Shown in pieces: positions 1-6,664 of a DNA stretch of 6,799 nt. A model generated the notes under the pieces. That model was not told the origin of the DNA and ran no database searches. It saw nothing but the letters and a program-made list of their open reading frames with translations. The translations under genes were made by a program, and so were the position numbers. Source of the stretch: an uncultured Rikenellaceae bacterium. Lineage in GTDB: Bacteria > Bacteroidota > Bacteroidia > Bacteroidales > Rikenellaceae. Each line of letters opens with the position of its first letter. Positions within the stretch are counted from its first letter, which is position 1. Location: assembly GCA_947038135.1 (NCBI GenBank), contig CAMQVM010000083.1:1-6799 (forward strand), read 5' to 3'.

Positions 1-1739
1 CCCTCATCTATAACAATAATATTATCGGCGTGCTGTATAGTACTTAGCCTATGAGCTATAATTAACGATGTTCTATTTTTAAGAAGCGCTGTTAAAGCTG
101 TCTGCACAAGCTTCTCACTCTCAGTATCAAGAGCAGAAGTAGCCTCATCAAGAATCAGTATCTGCGGATTTTTAAGCACCGCACGAGCTATGCTTAATCG
201 TTGACGCTGACCCCCTGAAAGATTAGCACCTCTATCTCCGATATTTGTCTGATATCCAAACTGTGTACGCTCAATAAATTGATGTGCGTTTGCCACTTTT
301 GCAGCATCTTTAACCTCATCTAACGTAGCATCAAGCTTGCCTAAAGTGATGTTATTTTCGATAGTATCGTTAAAAAGCACTACATCTTGCGACACAACAC
401 CCATTACAGCTCTTAACGCCGACAACTTATACTCTTTTATATCCACACCATCGATAAGTATCTGACCCTTTGTGATATCGAAAAATCGTGGTATAAGATC
501 AGCAATAGTACTTTTGCCACCACCCGAACCACCTACAAGAGCCACCGTTTCACCCTTATTGATGGTGAAGCTTATACCCTTAATCACCTCAGCAGATTCA
601 TTATAACTGAAATGAACATCTTTAAACTCTATCTTTTCTTTAAAGTCAAGAGACATTTTTGAGTTGTCATCTTCAACCTCAGGCTTTTCATCGATAAGCT
701 CTAACACCCTTTCGGCAGCTGCTATACCTTGATGTATTGTGCTAAAACCATCAGTTATAGCCCTTGCAGGACGAGTAATTTGAGAGAATATAGCTATATA
801 AGAGATAAAACCTCCTGCATCAAGCTGGCCAGACACTACAAGATTACCTCCATATATCAAGATAACAGCTATTGCGGTGACACCTAAAAATTCAGACATC
901 GGAGATGCCATCTGTTGGCGTGTAGCCATCGAACGCAATATATTTGAGTAGCTTGTATCATGGTCTTTAAACTTGCCTACTATGTAGCTTGTTGCACCAT
1001 AAGCCTTGATAACCTTAACCCCTGAAAGAGCCTCCTCGGCAGTACTCACCATATCACTTAGCGCCTCTTGACTCTTTTGTGCCGACTTACGAAGCTTTTT
1101 TACTATTGTACCAATAATTAAAGCAGTGATAGGTAGAAAGATAAGTGTAAAAACTGTTAGTTTTATACTTATTGCTATAAGTGTAATAAAATAGAAGGTG
1201 ATTAAAGCAGGCTCCTTAAAAACCACTTGTAAAGTGTTAGTTACACAATATTGCACTACATTAATATCAGATGTTAACTTTGATAATATATCACCCTTTC
1301 TTTCGCTGTTGAAAAACCTTACATTCAAATTCATAACATTAGTAAAAAGCGAATCACGAAGATTTTGAAGAGTATGTATCCTAAAGTTCTCCATCAATTT
1401 TTGTGCCCCATATCGAGCAAGGTTGCTCACTAAAACCGAGCCAACTACTATTTGACTAATAAATATAAGAACCTCGTTGATAGAGTAACCTGCACCAAAC
1501 TGCTTATATATAAAGTATTTAATTGTCGCCTGAAGCGTATCTATCGATAACGACATTTCAGGCAGAACAGTTACAGCCTCTTGCATCATACCTCCGTCAA
1601 ACAGTGTTGTTAATAGCGGTATGATAAGTGCAAAATTCATTACATTAAACAACGCATGAGTAATTATCAATAGAGCATACGGAACAGCATACTTTGTTAT
1701 TGGGCGGGCAAACTCAAATACCCTTAAAAATGTTTTCAA
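1..1739 (-). CDS. ABC exporter, fused membrane and ATPase domains (MsbA-like), C-terminus cut off by window edge
   Basis: This is a half-transporter of the MsbA/multidrug type: six predicted membrane helices followed by an ATPase domain, acting as a dimer in the inner membrane. The substrate cannot be read from sequence; lipid A-core or another lipid or drug is usual for the family. Helices lie at about residues 17-43, 88-108, 173-192, 194-213, 283-302 and 308-326. In the ATPase domain I see the adenine-stacking Y379 in FSYN, Walker A GGSGGGKST (403-411, K409), Q-loop Q451, signature LSGGQ (507-511), Walker B ILILDE (527-532, E532), D-loop SALD (535-538) and the switch histidine H563 in IIAHRLS. 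The frame is open through 579 codons and continues off the left edge; roughly 20-30 residues are missing. The start is TTG at 1739, because an in-frame TAA sits three codons upstream and the first ATG (residue 34) would cut into helix 1. It lies 12 nt after the M49 gene, so co-transcription is likely. Confidence 0.93.
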   Translation of the reverse strand, partial: MKTFLRVFEFARPITKYAVPYALLIITHALFNVMNFALIIPLLTTLFDGGMMQEAVTVLPEMSLSIDTLQATIKYFIYKQFGAGYSINEVLIFISQIVVGSVLVSNLARYGAQKLMENFRIHTLQNLRDSLFTNVMNLNVRFFNSERKGDILSKLTSDINVVQYCVTNTLQVVFKEPALITFYFITLIAISIKLTVFTLIFLPITALIIGTIVKKLRKSAQKSQEALSDMVSTAEEALSGVKVIKAYGATSYIVGKFKDHDTSYSNILRSMATRQQMASPMSEFLGVTAIAVILIYGGNLVVSGQLDAGGFISYIAIFSQITRPARAITDGFSTIHQGIAAAERVLELIDEKPEVEDDNSKMSLDFKEKIEFKDVHFSYNESAEVIKGISFTINKGETVALVGGSGGGKSTIADLIPRFFDITKGQILIDGVDIKEYKLSALRAVMGVVSQDVVLFNDTIENNITLGKLDATLDEVKDAAKVANAHQFIERTQFGYQTNIGDRGANLSGGQRQRLSIARAVLKNPQILILDEATSALDTESEKLVQTALTALLKNRTSLIIAHRLSTIQHADNIIVIDE

Positions 1740-1751
1740 AATATCTTAATA

Positions 1752-3785
1752 TTATATGTTATTATTAATACTGTAATTTGCAGAGTAGTAAAACATCTGC
1801 TCTGAGTAGTTATTACAATACTCTATATCTACCGACACGATATTTTCGCCATCAAATGTTGGGATATATCGAGGATTTACAAACCCACTATATGGAGCTA
1901 AATTCAACTTAGCATATCTATTTAGCACCTCAGCGTGTAATATATTATCTATCTGCACACCATAATTCTCAACTAGCGCTTTGCCTGCCTCAAAATCGCC
2001 CGTGCTCTTTATGCGCTGTATCTCACATAGCAACTCACCAAAAAGCTCTTTTAGCTTTAAGTAATCATTAACTACTACATAGCTGTTTCCGTCACGCTTC
2101 TCAAAAGATATAACATTGCTATCTTTACCCTTTTCATAACACCACGCCGCTATAAGCTGCCTATCACGCATATGAGCCTCAACAAGGGTTTTACCCCTCT
2201 CGATACGTGTAAGCTGACCTATAAGCCCATTAAAAATAAAGTTATCGTATGCAGCCCTCATAATATTCATGTTTGGAGCAATTCCTAACTCTACAATTTT
2301 CTCGTCGCCCATATAATATAGAGCAAAAAGATCGGCACGAGCCTCTTCAAGTGTCGAGCCATGGTTTTTAAGCTCATCACCTACCACGCCCTCAGCCAAC
2401 TGCCCCGACCCGTGACCAAGACACTCATGTAGGTCTGTATGTAAATCGCCTGCTAGCAAACCATACTCTTTTGCTATATCAAGGCTCTCTTTACTAAAGG
2501 TAAACTCTTCGGCAAAACCACTTCCAAGAGATGCAGCATTATAGGCAGCAGTTATATTTTGTATTGTCACACTTTTTGATCCATGCTCTTTTCTGATCCA
2601 ATCAGAGTTAGGGAGGTTTATACCAATTGGGGTAGCAGGGTAACAGTCGCCCGCAATGGTAGCTACAATTATAACCTTTGCAGTAACACCCTTCACCTCA
2701 CTCTTTTTATATATATCATCTATCGGAGAGTTATCTTCAAACCACTGTGCATTGCGGCTAATGATATCTGTACGCTTTGTAGCCTCTATATCTTTAAAGT
2801 TTACCGATGCCTCCCACGACCCTTTATAACCTAGCGGATCGCCATAAACCTCAATAAACCCATTAATAAAATCGATATGCGACTCTACATCTTGCACCCA
2901 TAAAGTGCTATATTTATCAAATGTTTGCAGGTCGCCACTAATATAATACTCTATAAGTGCCTCAACAGAGCTACACTGCAACTCACACTCACAAAATGGT
3001 AGAGCCTTTTTAAGGTAGTAGACAATCTTCTCTATCTCTGATCCATATAAACCACCAACTTTATAGGTAAGCTCTTTTATCTCGCTACCATCTTTTACAA
3101 GACGTGAGTTCAAGCCATAAGATACAGGGCGGACCTTATCGCCTTTTGAAGCCATATCTCTATAAAACTCCTCTACCTCTGCTTGGGTAACACCGCTATA
3201 ATAGTTGTTTGCTGACGATACTATCATATCATCTTTATCATTATGATTACAACGTGTGCTATATAGATCGCTGATAAATATGATGCTACAAAACATATCT
3301 ACCTCCTCGCTAGTTGCACCAGCTGCCAGAGCCTGCTCCTTAAAAAAGGTAGCCGAAAAAGCCGCCTTAAATTTATCGCCTGAGTAGTGGTGATGAATAC
3401 CGTTTGCAAACCACACCTTTTTAAGATACTTTTCAAGCTCAACAAAATCTTCAAGCTCTTTATCACCTATATATATAGTGACAATTTTCTCTAAAAGAGC
3501 TCGTATTTGTAGATTATATTTAAAATTTTGATCGGCAAGAATATCACGTCCCCAGAGCGAAGCCTGCGAAAGATAGTATATTAAACTCTTTTGACTAAGT
3601 GAAAGTTCCGCAAAATTAGGAACTTTAAACTGTAAAACTTTTATATCATCGAAGCGGTCAACCTGCCACTTTGTATTATCTGTAATCATATATACATAAT
3701 TTAAACCTCTGCTAACTACCCTATTAAGAGATGCAACAGTAAATATCGCAAAACAAAAAAAAGCGCCTAGTAAGAGATTATTCAA
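1752..3785 (-). CDS. Dipeptidyl peptidase III-like zinc metallopeptidase (family M49)
   Basis: DPP III removes dipeptides from the N-terminus of oligopeptides using one zinc ion. The zinc motif HECLGH is at residues 453-458 (ligands H453 and H458, base E454). The second motif EEARAD is at 480-485 (third ligand E481). The 23-residue distance between H458 and E481 is short, as in the bacterial enzymes; the human enzyme carries a longer insert there. From memory, the characterised Bacteroides thetaiotaomicron DPP III has about 675 residues and the same HECLGH motif, with its cysteine at 450; here the length is 677 and the cysteine is at 455. That supports the TTG start at 3785. The first in-frame ATG (residue 33, at 3689) would give a cytosolic form starting MITDNTKW. 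Residues 3-20 are hydrophobic and could be a signal peptide or anchor, but there is no clear lipobox. The ABC exporter follows 12 nt downstream. Family assignment is firm; start and location are not. Confidence 0.93.
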   Translation of the reverse strand: MNNLLLGAFFCFAIFTVASLNRVVSRGLNYVYMITDNTKWQVDRFDDIKVLQFKVPNFAELSLSQKSLIYYLSQASLWGRDILADQNFKYNLQIRALLEKIVTIYIGDKELEDFVELEKYLKKVWFANGIHHHYSGDKFKAAFSATFFKEQALAAGATSEEVDMFCSIIFISDLYSTRCNHNDKDDMIVSSANNYYSGVTQAEVEEFYRDMASKGDKVRPVSYGLNSRLVKDGSEIKELTYKVGGLYGSEIEKIVYYLKKALPFCECELQCSSVEALIEYYISGDLQTFDKYSTLWVQDVESHIDFINGFIEVYGDPLGYKGSWEASVNFKDIEATKRTDIISRNAQWFEDNSPIDDIYKKSEVKGVTAKVIIVATIAGDCYPATPIGINLPNSDWIRKEHGSKSVTIQNITAAYNAASLGSGFAEEFTFSKESLDIAKEYGLLAGDLHTDLHECLGHGSGQLAEGVVGDELKNHGSTLEEARADLFALYYMGDEKIVELGIAPNMNIMRAAYDNFIFNGLIGQLTRIERGKTLVEAHMRDRQLIAAWCYEKGKDSNVISFEKRDGNSYVVVNDYLKLKELFGELLCEIQRIKSTGDFEAGKALVENYGVQIDNILHAEVLNRYAKLNLAPYSGFVNPRYIPTFDGENIVSVDIEYCNNYSEQMFYYSANYSINNNI

Positions 3786-3795
3786 TAAAAAACAT

Positions 3796-3803
3796 TATCT
3801 TTG
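3796..3803 (+). promoter_or_regulatory. Candidate Bacteroides-type -7 promoter box for the rightward gene group
   Basis: TATCTTTG fits the TAnnTTTG consensus of the Bacteroidota primary sigma factor. Transcription would begin near 3809-3811, giving a leader of about 15 nt before the ATG at 3825. No clear TTTG -33 element is present about 20 nt upstream, which is common because that element is weak. The box also contains the TTG at 3801, which argues against that codon being the start of the following gene. Confidence 0.6.
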
Positions 3804-3806
3804 ACA

Positions 3807-3814
3807 CAAAAGTA
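3807..3814 (-). promoter_or_regulatory. Candidate Bacteroides-type -7 promoter box for the leftward DPP III/ABC pair
   Basis: The minus strand reads TACTTTTG, matching TAnnTTTG. Transcription would start near 3799-3801, about 15 nt before the TTG start at 3785. The box faces the rightward box at 3796-3803 with only 3 nt between them. No good -33 element was found. It is a single short motif in AT-rich DNA, so chance occurrence is possible, but it is well placed. Confidence 0.45.
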
Positions 3815-3824
3815 CACAAAAATT

Positions 3825-5024
3825 ATGAGTAATTATATAATTGAAATAGTAAATTGCAAAAAAATAGAGAAAGAGTTTCTAAATTTGCCTAAAAAACTAT
3901 ACAAAGACGATGACAATTATGTCACTCCGCTAGACACCGATATCGAGAATGTATTCTCTCCATCACGCAATAAAATGTTTGATGGTGGCGAGGCTATTCG
4001 CTATATGGTAAAAGACACAAACTCAGATAGTTATGTAGGGCGCATAGCAGCTTTTTACAATAACGACACCGCAAACCAACCAAACGACAAAGTGGGCGGA
4101 TGTGGGTTCTTTGAGTCTATAAACGACCAAAAGGTTGCATATATGCTCTTTGATGTGGCTATTGAATGGCTAAAGACTAAGGGAATGACTTGTGTTAATG
4201 GGCCTGTAAATTTTGGTGACAGAGAGATGTGGTGGGGGCTGCTAACTGAGGGTTTTGTACAGCCGATTTATGGCATGAACTACAATTTTGCATACTATCA
4301 AGAGTTTTTTGAGAGCTACGGTTTTAAAAATTATTTTAATGGTATGTCTTACAAACGAACTTTTGATGTTGAGGATCTAAACCCTATAATTCAGCAGAAG
4401 GCAGAGAGGCTAAGTTCTAACCCTGCATACTGTTTTAGATATATCACCAAAGATGAAATGTCGCTGGCGGCAGAGTGGTTTTATGAGATATACAAAAGGG
4501 CATGGGCTCAATTTGATGGTGTGGCAACAGTAACTAAAGAGCAGGCATACAAGATGATGGATAAGCTAAAGCCTATAATTGATAGGAAGCTCATATATTT
4601 TGCTTTTCATGAAGATAAACCAATAGGCTTTTTTATTATGGTGCCTGAAATAAACTCGGTGATTAAGCCACTTAACGGTAAGCTTAACTTTATCAACAAG
4701 CTACGTTTTATATACTCGCTAAAGTTCAAAAAGGTGAGCCGTATAGCTCAAGGAGTGATATTTGGTGTGATACCTGAGTTTAGAGGTAAGAGCATAGAGT
4801 CGGGCTTGATGAACTGCTTTGTTGATGAAATGCGCAAAGGAAACGTAAGCTACCAATGGCTAGAGCTAGCGTGGGTGGGCGATTTTAACCCTCTTATGAT
4901 GAGCATGGTACAGCGATATATACGTGCCAAGAAGATTAAGAACCATATAACATATAGATATAATTTTGACAGAGAGCGAGAGTTTGAACGAGCTCCACGA
5001 GTCTCTTTTTCACGTCCCGAATAG
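3825..5024 (+). CDS. GNAT-like N-acyltransferase superfamily protein, function unknown
   Basis: This 399-residue protein resembles a widespread Bacteroidota family usually named hypothetical or GNAT-family. I see two GNAT-like halves. The N-terminal half has GRIAAFYN (72-79), GGCGFFE (91-97) and a helix leading into GMTCVNGPVNFGDREMWWG (120-138), the most distinctive stretch. The C-terminal half has PIGFFIMVPE (266-275), then GVIPEFRGKSIESGLM (314-329), which resembles the acetyl-CoA-binding motif A although the usual RxxGxG/A is altered to RGKSIE. It also has GDFNPLMMSMVQRYIRAKKI (352-371), resembling motif B. No signal peptide or membrane helix is evident, so it is probably cytoplasmic. Substrate and activity are unknown. 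ATG at 3825 is preferred; an upstream in-frame TTG at 3801 falls inside the promoter box. It lies 6 nt before the CvpA-family gene and is probably first in that operon. Confidence 0.85.
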   Translation: MSNYIIEIVNCKKIEKEFLNLPKKLYKDDDNYVTPLDTDIENVFSPSRNKMFDGGEAIRYMVKDTNSDSYVGRIAAFYNNDTANQPNDKVGGCGFFESINDQKVAYMLFDVAIEWLKTKGMTCVNGPVNFGDREMWWGLLTEGFVQPIYGMNYNFAYYQEFFESYGFKNYFNGMSYKRTFDVEDLNPIIQQKAERLSSNPAYCFRYITKDEMSLAAEWFYEIYKRAWAQFDGVATVTKEQAYKMMDKLKPIIDRKLIYFAFHEDKPIGFFIMVPEINSVIKPLNGKLNFINKLRFIYSLKFKKVSRIAQGVIFGVIPEFRGKSIESGLMNCFVDEMRKGNVSYQWLELAWVGDFNPLMMSMVQRYIRAKKIKNHITYRYNFDREREFERAPRVSFSRPE

Positions 5025-5030
5025 ATAAAT

Positions 5031-5588
5031 ATGAATGTAATAGATATAATATTGGCTATAATATTAGCTTATAGCCTATACAAAGGGTTTAAAAATGGGG
5101 TGATAGTTGAGCTATGTGGCATACTTGGTATAATTGTAGGCATATATTTAGCTTACTATTTCAGCGATTTTTTCGTTGAGTATATTGACCTGCCTGCTGA
5201 GGTGGCAAAGGTGTTATCGTTTGCAGGTGTGTTGATAATAGTTATTGCTTTGATAGGTATAATAGCACGGCTTATTAGCAAAATGCTCGATTTTAGCGGA
5301 CTAGGGGTTTTAAATAGGATACTTGGAAGCATAGCAGCTTTTTTTAAGTGTGCCATTGTTTTGAGTATTTTGGTATCGTTGTTTTTATATTTAAACAAGC
5401 GCACCGAGTGGGTAAGTAGTAAAGTTGTACAAAACTCTATTATAGCAGAGACACTACAAAGCACCTCGCATATAATATTTCCTTATATAGAGTTTATTGA
5501 GGAGTATTACTACGAATTTAAAGAGTCAATAAAAGATAATAACGATAATGAAAGCAATAGTAATCAAGGGAACAGGGAGCTGGTATAG
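5031..5588 (+). CDS. CvpA family inner-membrane protein
   Basis: This 185-residue membrane protein has the CvpA layout: an N-terminal MNVIDIILAIILAYSLYKGF followed by GVIVELCGILGIIVGIYLA, with four predicted helices at about residues 3-17, 24-46, 58-83 and 95-120. A soluble, acidic and asparagine-rich tail follows from about 150 to 185. CvpA was named for colicin V production in E. coli and has since been linked to envelope stress and bile salt tolerance; its biochemical role is not settled. No colicin genes are nearby, so the name should not be read literally. The ATG at 5031 follows the GNAT-like gene by 6 nt. The last 41 nt overlap rsgA in another frame, suggesting shared transcription and possible translational coupling. 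Confidence 0.88.
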   Translation: MNVIDIILAIILAYSLYKGFKNGVIVELCGILGIIVGIYLAYYFSDFFVEYIDLPAEVAKVLSFAGVLIIVIALIGIIARLISKMLDFSGLGVLNRILGSIAAFFKCAIVLSILVSLFLYLNKRTEWVSSKVVQNSIIAETLQSTSHIIFPYIEFIEEYYYEFKESIKDNNDNESNSNQGNRELV

Positions 5589-6492
5589 AGTTGAAGAGCT
5601 TGAAACTCACGATATTTACAACTGCCGCATACGTGGTAAAATGCGTATGGCGGGAATCAGGTCTACAAACCCTATAACAGTAGGCGATATAGTAAACTTT
5701 GATGTAGAGACTAGCGAGAAAGACTTAGTGGGTGTGATAACATCGGTTGATAAGCGCCGCAACTATGTTATTAGACGTGCTATAAATCTCTCGAAAGAGT
5801 CGCATATAATAGCTGCAAATGTTGATATGGCATATCTTGTAGCGACAATCGATTTTCCTATGACTAACACCGAGTTTATCGATAGGTTTATTGTTAGCTG
5901 TGAGATGTATAGAGTGCCTGTAACTATACTACTAAATAAAATAGACCTCTTTAAGCATGAAGATTATAGAGAATTTATTGATGAGTTTAAAGCTCCTTAT
6001 TTAGCTGCTGGATATAATGTTATTGAGGTATCGGCAGTTGAAGGCACTAATATAAAAGAGCTTGATGCTTTAATGTCTGATAACATATCGCTGTTTGCTG
6101 GTAACTCGGGGGTGGGGAAATCTACGCTTATAAATGCTTTAGTTCCCGGGCTTAACATTAAAAGTGGTGAAATATCTGAGATGCACAAAACTGGTAAGCA
6201 TACAACTACCTTCTCGGAGATGTTTAAGATTGGCGATAATAAATATTTGGTCGATACTCCTGGGATAAAAGGATTTGGGCTTTTAGATGTGTCTAAAGAG
6301 GAGCTTGCGATGTATATGCCTGATCTGTTTGGACGCTCTCGTGAGTGTGGATTTGCTAACTGTACGCATACGCATGAGCCTAAATGTGCTGTTAAAGATG
6401 CTGTAAAGAGTGGTGAGCTCTCTGCTGTTCGGTATGATAGTTATGTTAAGATGGCTAGTGATTTGGAAGACGATAAGGTTAACTATAGGTAG
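5548..6492 (+). CDS. rsgA: Ribosome small subunit-dependent GTPase A
   Basis: RsgA is a circularly permuted GTPase that checks late maturation of the 30S subunit and is stimulated by it. The 314 residues show the family order: an N-terminal OB-fold (about 1-70, opening with IKGTGSWYRV), G4 NKID (130-133), G5 SAV (about 161-163), G1 GNSGVGKS (185-192, K191), switch I GKHTTT with the likely catalytic H218, G3 DTPG (236-239), and a C-terminal zinc-binding region with C267, C272, H274 and C280 in the usual CxFxxCxHxxEPxCAV arrangement. All key residues are present and the length is normal for Bacteroidota. The ATG at 5548 is chosen although it lies inside the preceding gene, because the residues it adds match the conserved start of the family. 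It is the last gene in the rightward group. Confidence 0.97.
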   Translation: MKAIVIKGTGSWYRVEELETHDIYNCRIRGKMRMAGIRSTNPITVGDIVNFDVETSEKDLVGVITSVDKRRNYVIRRAINLSKESHIIAANVDMAYLVATIDFPMTNTEFIDRFIVSCEMYRVPVTILLNKIDLFKHEDYREFIDEFKAPYLAAGYNVIEVSAVEGTNIKELDALMSDNISLFAGNSGVGKSTLINALVPGLNIKSGEISEMHKTGKHTTTFSEMFKIGDNKYLVDTPGIKGFGLLDVSKEELAMYMPDLFGRSRECGFANCTHTHEPKCAVKDAVKSGELSAVRYDSYVKMASDLEDDKVNYR

Positions 6493-6629
6493 GTTTTTGG
6501 TATTCTTTGCTCTTGGGTGCTCTTTGCTCACTCGGCACGCACACCTTTAAGGCATCTTTTGCGTAGCAGAAGTGCGGTGTACCGATGTGGTGAATTTACG
6601 CTTTATTTTATGTAAAAACAGCTCTTTAT
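6493..6629. other. Intergenic stretch after rsgA, no convincing gene
   Basis: This stretch is locally richer in G and C than the flanking DNA. It holds a short direct repeat TCTTTGCTC (6504-6512 and 6521-6529). On the minus strand one frame stays open for 38 codons (6595 to 6482) but has no ATG and overlaps the end of rsgA. No tRNA or known riboswitch pattern was recognised. It may be the leading part of the repeat-like structure that follows. Confidence 0.5.
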
Positions 6630-6654
6630 TTACTTTTTTTTATAAAAAAAGTAA
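6630..6654. repeat. AT-only hairpin downstream of rsgA
   Basis: TTACTTTTTTT (6630-6640) and AAAAAAAGTAA (6644-6654) are perfect inverted arms of 11 bp around a three-base TAT centre. A run of seven A follows the C at 6655. It lies 137 nt after the rsgA stop and could act as a weak terminator, but its stem has almost no G or C and no T run follows it on the plus strand. Similar T-run/A-run palindromes ending in GTAACAAAAA are, in my recollection, common between genes in Bacteroidota. Confidence 0.6.
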
Positions 6655-6664
6655 CAAAAAAATC

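Noticed and set aside
2583..2834. 83-codon plus-strand frame opposite the DPP III gene
   Set aside because: It lies within a continuous, well-conserved M49 coding region on the other strand; no motif and no promoter-like box were seen.
3801..3824. Eight-residue upstream extension of the GNAT-like protein from a TTG
   Set aside because: The TTG is the end of the TATCTTTG box and would lie upstream of the predicted transcription start; the ATG at 3825 is a better start.
5156..5464. 102-codon minus-strand frame opposite the CvpA-family gene
   Set aside because: It is antisense to a clear membrane protein and no domain is seen; it is explained as a shadow of the real gene.
5031..5588. Colicin/bacteriocin production locus suggested by the CvpA name
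   Set aside because: The name is historical. There is no bacteriocin, immunity or dedicated export gene beside it, and the family is broadly conserved.
6283..6531. 82-codon minus-strand frame opposite the end of rsgA
   Set aside because: It lies mostly antisense to the conserved zinc-binding region of rsgA and shows no recognisable protein features.
6482..6595. 38-codon open frame on the minus strand after rsgA
   Set aside because: It has no ATG, is bounded by stops, and its 3' end runs into the rsgA coding end. It may be part of a repeated element but is not supported as a gene.
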